From assembly GCA_015183035.1 (NCBI GenBank), contig JACZZP010000011.1:1860001-1924000 (forward strand): a stretch of DNA of 64,000 nucleotides, in the 5' to 3' direction. The notes beneath the pieces are model-generated. The model ran no database searches. It worked only from the letters and a program-made list of their open reading frames with translations, and was not told where the DNA came from. The position numbers and the translations under genes were made by a program. The stretch is from Meloidogyne chitwoodi. Taxonomy: Eukaryota; Nematoda; Chromadorea; Rhabditida; Meloidogynidae. Below are positions 11,269 through 22,190 of the stretch, in pieces (the stretch's first letter is position 1; the number at the start of each line of letters is the position of its first letter).

Positions 11269-14191
11269 CTACATATTTTCCTTATTGTATTGGTACCAAT
11301 CACACAACAGTTTCCATTCACCGTTTCTTTCTTGTTTTATCTAAAATTTAACATGTACTCGACAAAATAAATTAAAGAAAAAATAAAATAATAAATAAAA
11401 TTAGAACTGTTTAAAATAAATAACCTCCTTGTACATGTCATACGACAGACATTGGAGAAATTGTTCAGCATTAAACAGATTATTTTCATGAACGTGATAT
11501 AATATATTGCTACAAACTTCAGAAGCCATCAAAAAAAGATAAATATCCTTTAACTCCACATAAGTGTTTGAGTAAGAATTAGAATGAGCACTAAATTTAT
11601 AATGAAATTTTAGATAATATAAATATCTATAGAATACACAAATTTCTTTTTTACTGGAATGGCTACATGGTTTATGAATGGAGGGATTATATGCTTAATT
11701 GTTTGTAAGTTTTTTTTGATAATAGCCAACGAATGTTCAAAAATACTCTTAAGCATTGATGATGTTTTAAATAGAGCCATTAAGTTTTGAAAATTTTTAG
11801 GAAACTACCAAAAATCTATATTAAAAATAAAAATATATTACACTTGTAAATCCATCCAAACAGATCGGAGTTTAAGAGAAAGAAATGGATTGAGGCAGGT
11901 TCGAATATAAAAGATGGCCTGGTTTTGCATTTTGTGTGAACATGGCTCGAGTCCGTTATTATTCATTAGCCTTTTTAACATGAGAGATGAGCTCTTCCAG
12001 CAAAGATCAGACACGAGCCCACCTTTCTTCTGCTTATAGCGAAAAACTGCCTCGTTTAATAAAGATTGGGGACTTTCGTCCAAACTTTTCTCATTCGTCT
12101 TTGAAACATCAATTAATTTAACAGGTTGAATCTAAAAAAATAAAAGAAAAATGAGTATAAAGGTGACTCAAGTTTAAAAATGAAAATTCTGGTTCAAAGT
12201 AAAATTTTATGAAAATTTCTTATTTTAACAAAATTAAAGCGAAATGCTTGAGTAGCTCACTAATCTTTTGAAAATAAAACAAAAATTTTGAAAGATACTA
12301 TAAAACTTTCTCTATAAACAAAAGAATGAAATAACCTCTTCTACGTGATCGCAACCTGAATCAAGGCTACCTCTGAAACTTGTAATGTCAACATTTTCAT
12401 AACATTCTGAGAACATATGTCCATATTTTTTACCTTAATTTTCAAATTTCCAAACTAAAAAAATATTTCCATCCTTACAAGTGTAACACTGTACAACTCC
12501 TTTGCCACCTCCTCCATTACAGTTATGAGCATAATGCCCAGATTCTCCACAATTATAACCTGAAAGTTTAAAACATTTGAAAATCGGACATTGACATTTC
12601 CAATATAAAATCCCCATCTTCTAAAAATGTTACAAAGGCTTAAACATTATCCACCCGAATCAAGAAACTATTTAAAAAAATCATACATTTGCTGCCTCCT
12701 CCACTACCACGATCACGACGACCGTCTTTTCCTCCATCAGAGTCATGTGCGTGATTTCCTCCAGTGGTGTGAACATTAACGCCTTAGTTTAAAAGAAAAT
12801 ATTAAAATTAAAAAAAATAAACCTCCACTACGTGGATCATCTATGGCGGAAGAATTTTTATTGCTGGATGATGTTGAAACTTGAAGAGCTGGGCGTTTCC
12901 TAATAAATTGATCAAAATGAAGATGGGAATCAGTAAAAACAAACCAAATACGAATAAGTTCTTGCTTTGCATTACTAGAATTATAATTAAAATATAAATT
13001 AGCTAGTAAGTATATATAGAAAATAAATAACCTTTCTGCCTCACGAAGCTTAGGCTCTCTGTCACCAGTCATTAAACCAATAGTCTGATCGTCACATTTA
13101 GCCAAACCTTCTTTCAGCAAAAATTCGGCAATGTCACCTCTAGGGTGGAGCACACTTGCAATGAAGTTTTGATTTGCAGTACTCTCCAAAATAATCTTGA
13201 CATCTCTCTGAAGAAGGCGAATTTCAACATAATGTTTAGCTTCTTCTCCATATTCTTCAGGCTTTACTTCATTTCCAATAGTAAGTCTAGGCGCCTTAAT
13301 AAAAAATAATAATAAATTTATAACTTAACATTAACCTCAATTCCACTAAGTGAAATTGTTATGTACTCAAATGAAGGCAGTAAAAATGCTCTAAAAGTGC
13401 TTCCACTAATCACCTTTAATTATTAATTTTATCTGTAAAGTTCAGAAAACGAACCTCTTCAATAACAGCATCAACCGGGTTTCCTCCATATTTTGTAACT
13501 AAAGAACTGGGAGCACCAAGGATCCATTGAATATTTCTGACGTGTTTTGATGATTCGTCCCCAGAAAATTTTCCTTTCTTTCCATTTATTGCATTCTGTT
13601 GCAAGTTCAAGAGTTTTTTTGTGAATTCACTTAAAAAAGACAAAGAAAAACTTTAAATTCAAAAAATAAAACAAACTCATTCAGTCGTCGATTGCGAGTT
13701 TTCAGTAGTCCAAAAGAAACTCCGGACTCGCTGATGTTTTCAGCGTCTTAAATTCATTTTTAAAAATATTATAGCTGAAATGTTACTACTAAAAATGCTA
13801 CCAATGTAAATGTGTCCATATTCGCGTCCTGAAGTGGCAATATATTCTCGCACAAAAGTAACGGTTTTTCCGACTAACTTTAGGCGTATGAATTCCCTCG
13901 CCTCCCAGGCATACGGCTAAAATTTCAATAATAATTTTCCTTTAAATTTATTAACCTCATCCATAGTAGCCTCTGAATTTTGGGTTGGATGTTTGGCAAG
14001 TTTTGGTGCAATTACATTGTATAAATAAACGGTAATTTCAGTTGGCGGACTACCAGAATCTACTGAAAATTGGAATACAACAGAGTCGCCGCTCAATACC
14101 TACAAGAGAACATATTAAATACGTATCATTTATTAAAGTAGCGAACTTGTTTAACAAATCCCTTTTTAGTATTGCTTTGTTGAAGAGACAT
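11269..14191 (-). CDS. Chimera: Tudor-SN-type nuclease domains + CCHC zinc knuckles + PaREP1/HEPN-like core (family member C)
   Basis: Fourteen exons, all phases consistent, give 614 residues; the start is 14189-14191. Residues ~16-310 match the first two staphylococcal-nuclease repeats of Tudor-SN/SND1: FVKQVLSGD, PYAWEAREFIRLKLVGK, GREYGHIYIG, KHVRNIQW, LLPSFEYITISLSGIE and FLLKEGLAKC. The third and fourth SN repeats and the Tudor domain are absent. A Gly/Arg-rich linker leads to two CCHC knuckles, C-x2-C-x4-H-x4-C at 380-393 (CYNCGESGHYAHNC) and 404-417 (CYTCKKYGHMFSEC); each is split by an intron after the first base of a Cys codon. From ~450 comes the family core: SPQSLLNEA, KKGG, SDLCW, PCSH, AHSNSYSN, EVCSNILYHVHEN and the tail IKQERNGEWKLL. 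SN domains in this context bind or cleave RNA and CCHC knuckles bind RNA. An ORF at 11655-11804 inside one intron could be an extra exon. Confidence 0.75.
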
Positions 14192-15094
14192 AGAACTTTT
14201 CATTATTTTTTAACTATCAGCGTGTCTAATCTTTAATAAAAAATGAAAGATTTAAAATTAATTATAAGCAAACAAAAACAAAGCTGGATAAAATTATTCC
14301 AAATTAGTGTTAAAAATTCTGTTAAAATGGAAGTCATCACTTTAAACATAAACGCAAAAAGGGAAAATGAAAAGGTGAGAATGACATAATAAACGGTAAA
14401 AAGTTTGCCAATATGGAGAAAACGGACAAAATGCCAATAGGCAGAGAATGAACAAAAGATATGCAAAATTAGAGCTTTTTAGTGCTAACAAGGACATTCT
14501 ATCAAAACTAAGAAAAAATAAATGTATAAATTAGTACGGAAGATGAGAATCATATATTTATTTAAAATGTGTTGTCTTTATTTTAACGCATCAAAATAGT
14601 TATGTTTCTGTCGTCTCCTCATTTTGAAGCATATTCAAGTTCCATTAATTTTTTCAAAGTTCAGTCTTCTGATCAAAACCTCCAAATTCTTTTAAAATTA
14701 AAAAAATAATAAATAAACAGAATTTACTTAAGAGATGAAAAAATAATAAATTTTAACATGAAAGCATAGAACATTTTGTTTAAAATGAACGAAAATAAAT
14801 AAATATAATTATACATAAATATTATAGGCGTAAACTAATTTTGAGTTGTTGGCAAAAAATTAATAAATTTCTTTTTATAAAAAGACAAAAATCCCTTTAG
14901 CATTCTAAAAACTTTTTAAATTTTTATAGGAGACAGAATATCTACGCCTATAAAATTTATTTTAGTCTAGTGATATGACTTTAAAAAAAATTATTTTACA
15001 ATTAATCAGTTGAGGTGTTCTTAACAATTATTTAATAAATTAATTATTTTTACTCATTTTTAAAGAGTAAATACCCAAAAATATTTTTTCTTTA
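14192..15094. other. Intergenic stretch
   Basis: Space between the FKBP stop (15095) and the start of member C (14191). No credible coding exon, RNA gene or repeat family was found. The minus-strand side nearest 14191 should contain the promoter of member C. Confidence 0.4.
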
Positions 15095-17139
15095 TTACAA
15101 AGCAGAAAACATTCCCTTAAATTTTTTGCGTTGATGTTCAACAACTGCAAGCTTTTGTTGATTACAATTGAGAATTTGTTGGGCAGATGCTTTTTTAAAA
15201 TTTTTTAAATTTTATTAAAATTATTTTTAAAAAAACCTTTATTATCAGGTTCGATTTCTAATACTTTACGAAAATAATCAATTGCTTCATCATAATCCTG
15301 TCTTTGTTGATATGCCTAAAAATGTAAAAAAATTATTTTACAATTTATTGAAATTTAACCTGTGCTTTTCGATAAAGTGCTTTCACATTGTTTGGATTTT
15401 TATCCAAAACTTTATCACAAAAAGTAATTGCCTCCAATGTCTCTCCCATTTTAAGACTTGCTAATGCACTATTTAACTATTAAAATATAATTAAAATATT
15501 TAAAATAAAAAAACCAATCCAAAAAAGAACACTTGTTGAAAGTTTTCAGCCATTTCTTTTGCTACTTTTTCTTCTGATTTTGTTGATTTTGCATGTTCCA
15601 TTAAAGTAATTATTCCAGAATACTTTTTAAATTTTTTTATTAAATTAAATATTAAAAATATTTAAAAAACCTTATTTAAAGCAATTGAGTATTTTCCATC
15701 CTTAAGAAATTCGTTTCCAGAGTCTTTAAAGCTTTGAGCTCTTTCAAGTTTTTCTTCATCATTTAGCTCCCAATTTGCTCTATTCTGAAAAAAAAATAAT
15801 TTAATTAATTTTTAAAAAATTTAAAAGTACAAAATGTCAATTTTCCAAAATGTAAAAAAATTTCAAAAAATTTAAAAGAATTAAACCTTTTCATATCCTT
15901 TAAGAAAAATAGTAAAATAAACATCTTCCATCTTTTCTAACTCAAAATCTGTTGGAGGTTCCAATCCATATGCAAAACGTCCCTTTAAAGTAACTAAAGC
16001 TTTCTCGCCTTTATTCATTCGACGAATTGCACTAAAAAAATTTAAATTAAATTTTAAGCAATTTTATAGTTAAAAAAATATTAAAAAAGTAAAATACCGA
16101 TCAACACCTTCAGGAAGACCATATTTTAACCCTTCACCAAGAATAAATTCCAAATGTTGTTTTTGGTAAAAAATTCGTTCATTTTCACCTAAAAAGAATT
16201 ATAAAATATTAAATAATTATTTTTAATAAAATACCAATTCCAACTTTTCCACAAATATGAACTTTAAAAAAAATTGTTTAATTCAAAAAATGCAAAAAAA
16301 CCTCTGACAGTTCCATGCTCAGGTGGACAATCAAAATTACCTTTGCCTTCTTTGAGTATTGATTTTGTAATTAATCCATTACGATCAGGACTGAGGTCTT
16401 CCCCTTCAAAACTTAGTAGTTCAATCTAAAATTTAAAATAATTAAATTATTTTTGTTAAAAAAGATAAATAGAATTAAATTTTATTTAACAATTCTTATT
16501 TAAAAAATTCACAAAAAAAATTAAAAAAAAACTGAAAAATCAGACGAATTTAATTAAATCTAGACCAAAAGAAATTAGAATTTAGTGCAAAGATAACAAT
16601 TTTAAAATTAGAAAATTTTATTTAAATAAAACCTCAAAAATTAATGTTGAATTTGCTGGAATTTTTGGTGGTGATCCAGATGTTCCATATGCATAATCAG
16701 GTCGACATTCCAACCTTGCAATCTCTCCTAAATAAAAATAAAAAATTAAAAACAATATAAAAAAACCTTTACACATAGAGGCAAGGCAAAGGTCTAAGCC
16801 CTTAATTATCTGTTCAAAAAATTTTTTAAATTTTAAATAAACAAAACAAATTTTAATACATGTCCACGCCCAAGTGAACAGCAAAAAGGTTGATGTCTAG
16901 CCCTACTATCATCAAATTTTTTTTCAGTTTCTTTAATTATTCCAGTATAATGAATAAAAATTATATCGCCTTTTCTTGGGTGTTTGTCTGGTTCAATTCC
17001 TGGTCTTAAAAAAATAAAATTAAATTAATTAAAATAATTTTGTTGTTTACTTTATTATAGTCTTTAAAACACCACCATTCTTATTTTGTGTCAAGTCAAT
17101 CGCTAAATTTTGAACTTCCATAATTTGTTCCTGAACCAT
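15095..17139 (-). CDS. fkb-6: FKBP4/5-type immunophilin (two FKBP domains plus TPR)
   Basis: A peptidyl-prolyl isomerase / Hsp90 co-chaperone of the FKBP52 class, cytosolic. The start at 17137-17139 gives [18 protein letters not shown], followed by the first FKBP domain ([55 protein letters not shown]). A second, more divergent FKBP domain follows ([40 protein letters not shown]). The C-terminal half contains TPR helices ([66 protein letters not shown] split by introns) and ends [12 protein letters not shown]. Many introns of ~50 bp. In C. elegans the equivalent gene is fkb-6; the symbol rests on domain architecture. Exon edges in 16.2-16.9 kb are approximate. Confidence 0.88.
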
Positions 17140-17887
17140 TTAAATAGAAATTAAAGCACAAATCTTAATTATTAAATTAAAAAAAACATTAAAAATAAAA
17201 AAATAACGAGAAAGTTGTCAGAAAAATGGTTAGGACGTGTTAAATAATTATTTTCATTTCACAAATGAAATATTATTGCCATAGTGACAAAATACTCCTT
17301 CTTCAATTAATTTGATAACTTTTCCAGTTTTTTATTATTATCCTCATTTAAATTTACACAACATTATTTTTATTGCAAAATGTTTTATTTAATAAATTTT
17401 TTTCTCTAACATCTACTTTTTTGTTATCTTATTTTGTTATCTCATTGTCGTCTCGCTCTCTTATATTTCTCTTATATTTCGCTTATTCTTTTGCCTATTT
17501 TTACATTAGCATTTTCTTCCCGATAAATTTATTCCTTGAGAGACTTAACTTTATAAAATGTGTTTTTTTAATCCTCAATTTATCTAAGTGCCTCAAATTT
17601 TGAAATTTTAAAATAAAATAGTTTCATATGTATTTTTAGATTATTTTTTTTTCCTAAATCATTTTTCTTTTTATAAACTAATTTACAATTTAAATTAAAA
17701 ATTATTATTTAATACTCTAATGTTTTCCAATTCTCTTATCAAACAAAAATTGATATACAATAAATTTATAGATTGGCCCTATTTCCTATTCCTTAAACGA
17801 AAAATATTAATTTTAATTTTATTAGTCACACTCTTCCTTAACCTTAATATTTTAGGGGAAAATGTCTTTCATTAAAACTATTTTAAA
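17140..17887. other. Divergent intergenic region between fkb-6-like and SMS genes
   Basis: Both flanking genes read away from this stretch, so it should hold both promoters. Pyrimidine-rich tracts occur around 17390-17520 (CTCTCTTATATTTC). No gene recognised. Confidence 0.4.
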
Positions 17888-19951
17888 ATGAGAAACCAAT
17901 CAAATGCTACTGTTGAGAATTCTCAACAGGAAAACAGAAATTCTACATCAGGACATTCATGTAGATCTGAAGAATCTGAAGAAAGTTTGCCTGATTCATT
18001 AGGTTTTTTTAAATTAATTTTTTAAAATTTTTACCTTTTTTAGAAGAGGCTAGAGCACCTTTATTAAGACGACTTCCTCAACCCATTCAAGAAGATGAAA
18101 TCCTTCAAGATGTTGATGTAGATGATGTTGACGAAGAAGAAAATGTTCATAGCGATAAAAGACCCTTAAAAAATAAACGAAAAATACCAAAGGAACGGCG
18201 AAAGACAGGGGTATATTTTTAAATTAATATTTTTTAATTTTTGTTGTTTTTGAGTGATCCTGATATAATAAATAATTTTAAAAAATATTTATTCTTTTTA
18301 GAAAATGTTTTTTGATAGAAAAATGAAGCAAAATTAACTGTAAAAAAATATTTTAAATAAAATTTGAAATGATGAATCAGTGGAAAAATAGAAGAAAAAA
18401 GAGGGTGAATAATGAAAGTGAAATAAGCAGTTTAAGTGAATAAAAAAAACAAAAAAAATTTAAAATAAATGAAAAGGCTTGGGTTAATAGAAAAAATATT
18501 TATTTTGTAATTTTTGAGAGAATTTCAAAACATTTTTCAATTTTGTTTTTTCAGTACGCCTTTCTTCTACTTGTATTTGCTGGTTTCCTCAACGATTTTG
18601 TTCTTTCTTACATTCACGAATTAATTCCTGAATCACCTCCTCTTCCAGATTTTGCTTTTTCAATTTTGCCCTATTGGCCTTGGGCATTGATTGTTTCTGA
18701 ATTTTTAATGATTTCTTCTTTTTCTGCAATGCTTGCTGTTGCAATTGCACATAAATACAGATGGGCAGTTCTTCGGTTTATTTTTTTTTAATAAAAGAAC
18801 TTTTAATAAATTTTATTTTTTTCAGTCGAATATTTACAATTGGATTTTTACTTTATCTTGGACGTTGCGCTACTATGGTTTTTTTAATTTTATTTTTTAT
18901 TTATTTAAAACTTGTAAAAAACAATTTTTTTTTAATTCAATTTTTCTACTTTTTGACATTTTTTTAGTGAAAATATTTACAAATTTAATTAATTAATTTT
19001 TTTTAAAGTTTGTTACTCAAGTGCCAGTTGCTGATCCTAATTATTATTGTTCACCAAAATTAAAACCTGAAGAACGAACGGTTAATTTATTTTTTTTGAA
19101 TTTATTTATTTTTTTAAATTAAATTAAAGTTTTGGAATATTTTGGTCAGAGCATTGTCTGTATTAATTGGTTTAGGATTAAAAATTAATGGAAGACATAC
19201 ACTTTGTGGTGATTATATTTATAGTGGACATACTATTGTACATGTTTTGTGTTATCTTTTTATTAAAGAATGTAAGAACTTTTATTTTTTTTGTAATTTT
19301 TTTATTTATTTAGACAGTCCTCGTCGTTGGATTCCTTTGCATTTATTGGCATTTGTTTTTTCTTCTGTTGGCGTTTTGTCATTAAGCTTTTCTAGAGGGC
19401 ATTATAGGTTTTTTTAAATTTTTAAAATTTTAGAAATTATCAAGTTTAGGTAACCACCCCATTTATTCGCAAGAAAAACACCAAAAATGCTCTAAACAAT
19501 TAAATATTTTCTTGCGAATAAATGGGGCGTCTATCTAAAAAATTCAAAAATTTATTTTTTTTTCAGTATTGATATAATAATTGCTTATTGGATTACTACA
19601 CGTGTTTTTTGGTATTACCATACTCTTGCTGATTTTCCTGATTTTCGAGTATTTTTTAAAATTAAATTTTTTAAAATTTAATTTTAAATTAAATAGTATG
19701 CTTTTCACGGGAGAAATAAATTAGTCAACGTTATTTGGTTTCCTTTATTTATTTTTATGGAAGAATCTGTTCAAAGACCATTGCCAAAAAAGTTTTTTTT
19801 TTTAATTTTTAGTAAAGGAAAAAATTAAAAAAAAAATTTTTTTTAAAGATATGAAGTACCTTTTAAACTTCCCAATGGTTTAATTAAATTTTGGCAACAA
19901 CAACAAAGACGTGGACGTTCAAATTCTGAAGAAAGATTTTTACCAGTTTGA
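17888..19951 (+). CDS. sms: Sphingomyelin synthase (phosphatidylcholine:ceramide cholinephosphotransferase)
   Basis: A multi-pass Golgi/plasma-membrane enzyme that transfers phosphocholine from phosphatidylcholine to ceramide. An acidic, Ser-rich cytosolic leader (MRNQSNATVENSQQ...) is followed by a basic stretch (KNKRKIPKERRK) and membrane segments beginning YAFLLLVFAGFLNDFVLSYI. The catalytic PAP2_C motifs are present: CGDYIYSGHT and GHYSIDIIIAYW, giving the His-His-Asp triad of the family, plus TTRVFWYYHTLADFP and SPRRWIPLHLLAF. The last exons read YAFHGRNKLVNVIWFPLF and EVPFKLPNGLIKFWQQQQRRGRSNSEERF, typical of SMS C-termini (written with introns removed). One intron carries a CCCCATTTATTCGC MITE. 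Nematodes have several SMS paralogues; which one this is cannot be said. Confidence 0.9.
19444..19538. mobile_element. CCCCATTTATTCGCAA-family MITE in SMS intron
   Basis: Long arms: TTTAGGTAACCACCCC + ATTTATTCGCAAGAAA on the left and TTTCTTGCGAATAAATGGGG + CGTCTATCTAAA on the right. It shows that the terminal inverted repeat of this family extends out to TTTAGGTAGAC/GTCTACCTAAA. Confidence 0.75.
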
Positions 19952-20231
19952 AAAAAAATTTTTTTTGCATTTTTTTAAATAGGAAATAACAGGTTTTTTT
20001 AATTATAAAAAGAAGACATTTAGATATTATATTTTTAAATAAATATTTTTTGAGCAGATAAGTGGGGTTTTTTAAAAAAACGCATCCCCCCAAAATATAT
20101 TTTTTATTCAGTCAATATATTTTATTAATTGCTCATTAATGGCCTAGTACTTTAAAATTAAATAAAAATAATACTTTAAAACCTATAAAAAACTATGTTT
20201 TTCAAATAATGATTATATCAATTTTTCAAAT

Positions 20232-20321
20232 AACACCCCATTTATTCGCAAAAAAAAAATAAATTAAGAAAAAATTAATTGAAGAAATTTAAAAAATTTG
20301 CGGCGAATAAATGGGGTGTTT
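20232..20321. mobile_element. CCCCATTTATTCGCAA-family MITE, intergenic
   Basis: Arms ACACCCCATTTATTCGCAAA and GCGAATAAATGGGGTGTT around AT-rich sequence, in the 3' intergenic region between the convergent SMS gene and the secreted Cys-rich gene. Confidence 0.7.
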
Positions 20322-20527
20322 AACCCAAAAGTATATAAATTTTTCTAATTAATTAGAATATTAAAATTTTTTAAATTAATTAATGACAAAATAATTAAAC
20401 AAAAACCCGATGTTTTTTTAATAAAAATAATTTAGTTTTATTACTACAATTTTTTAAATTGTATTTTTAAAATGAAAAATACTCTAATAAAATAAATTAA
20501 TTTTTTGATTTTTTAAATAAATAAAAT

Positions 20528-21462
20528 TTAAGGAAATCCGCAATGTACTTCAAAAGACATTTCCATTAATTTACACTTTCCTCCTCTCCAAAAATACCAT
20601 TCACGAGGAGAATTTCCTCCAACAGATAATTGTTTGGGTAAATCTTCCATTGATGTGTCGTAAGAAAAATATCTTATACATTCACGATTCCAACTTGGCA
20701 CCTTTTAAAGGAATTTATTATATTTAATATTTTAAGGGGAATTAATCAATGAAATAATTAAAATAAATTGAAATTAATTATAATTTTTACGATTAAACTC
20801 TGTTATAATTTTGTTTTGTTTCGGAATTTTGATTTTTAAATTGTTCAAATTTTTATTTCAAAGATTTTGGAAAAATGTTCAGTTTTGAGGTTTTTTGTAA
20901 ACCTATTTTTAGTTTCGAAACATCCGTGACTGTGAAATTTCTCAATGATCAACCCGTACATGTCACTTTATAACCGAAATATCATTTTTTGATTCTATTT
21001 TAGGGAAAAATCTGTGCTGAACATTTGGAACATTCATCCATTAATTTTTTTAATTTTAAATTCTCTCAAAAAAAACCTTTGATATTACAGAATCCCTGTC
21101 AGCACCACGACATTCAATATTACAAGAAGTTCGGCCTTCAATCTCTCCTTTTTTTAAATTTGTTAATTTTTGAAGAAAATAAAACCTGTTAAAAGTTGAA
21201 TACTCTCCTCATGACATTTTGCCAATTTTGGGGTTCCTTCTTTCCCTACAGTTAAATAACATTGACCAGAATGTTTTCCATCTTTGCTAGGATTGCAATA
21301 AAGTATACGACGTTCTTTAAAAATTTTTTTAATTTTTAAAAAATTTACAAAACTCTTACTCCATTCAATTAACATATTTTTAAAAATATTATTTTGATCA
21401 TCAGCATTTGTTACAGCAAAAATAAAATAAAAAAGAAAAGAAATTTTTAATATTGAATACAT
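20528..21462 (-). CDS. Small secreted cysteine-rich protein, unrecognised
   Basis: The minus-strand start gives a clear signal peptide (MYSILKISFLFYFIFAVTNA) followed by a short acidic/neutral stretch. After a GTAAG donor the next exon reads RILYCNPSKDGKHSGQCYL..., then ESIQLLT, GEIEGRTSCNIECRGADRDS and finally VPSWNRECIRYFSY... to KLMEMSFEVHCGFP with a TAA at 20528-20530. The mature protein has eight Cys in a C-C-C / C-C / C-C-C arrangement over four exons, without a transmembrane segment. I do not recognise the family. A secreted Cys-rich nematode protein could be a cuticular, defence or effector-like product; nothing here decides between these. Confidence 0.65.
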
Positions 21463-21560
21463 TTAAAGAAATATAAAATAAATAAATAAATGCTAACTGA
21501 AAATATAATAAAGGAAAAAATAAAAGAGATAAATATATAAATTAATTAATCATTTTTATA

Positions 21561-22109
21561 TTATTTAGAAGAAACTAGAATTTTAAAAGCATATTTATTT
21601 TGGTCAGTTTCTAAAGAAGTTGTCATATATAAATAACGGTGCGCTTGATGTCGTATCGACCAAAATCTAAATTCAAGACTTCCGGAAATAGCACGAGGCA
21701 ACCTAACTTCAAGACGAATAATCCAACTTTTAAGCCTCGCCACGAAGGCAAAGCAATTCCAAAATTTACCAAGTCGCCACTTTCTAAAGGGCTGGAACAT
21801 TTAGTACCTTAAACTTGGGTAATTAAACCAATGATGCAAACAAAAGTTGATACTATAAGCAGAGAAAAAAAATAAATTTCAGGCGAGAAATAAAAGACAT
21901 GTAATTTTATAACTGTGATACTATAAACTCTAACATTCATACACACTCTCTTTTTCTTTTACGTTTCTCTCATTACTTTAGCTTTAGTAATAATGTCCAA
22001 TTGGAGAAAATAAACGAAACACCTAAACTTTATAAATATCAAAACGTCCATTCCTTGCAAATTGATTATTTTGTTCTGCCATAGCTTGTTTCTCTTTTTG
22101 CAGAGCCAT
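21561..22109 (-). other. Possible small minus-strand gene, unresolved
   Basis: Two blocks have coding character on the minus strand. One is a short start exon (MALQKEKQAMAEQNN, then QFARNGRFDIYK before a GT) at 22029-22109. The other is a 79-residue open frame at 21561-21800 (ending SLETDQNKYAFKILVSSK). I could not join them with a consistent splice and frame, and neither matches a family I know. Either an intron boundary was missed or this is a gene relic upstream of, and divergent from, WDR11. Confidence 0.3.
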
Positions 22110-22190
22110 TCTCTATTTTTTGACTAACTTTGCTTTAATTCTATTTTTCACTTATTTTCTAATTTATTTTATTTTTAATTAAATAAAGAA

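Noticed and set aside
11655..11804. 50-codon open block (FPKNFQNLMALF...) between core exons of member C, with usable splice sites
   Set aside because: Including it breaks the phase to the conserved HSNSYSN exon, while skipping it restores both the family pattern (W...H-x-N-x-Y) and frame. Kept only as a possible alternative exon.
14042..14236. Plus-strand open frame of 64 codons
   Set aside because: Antisense shadow of exons 1-2 of the Tudor-SN chimera.
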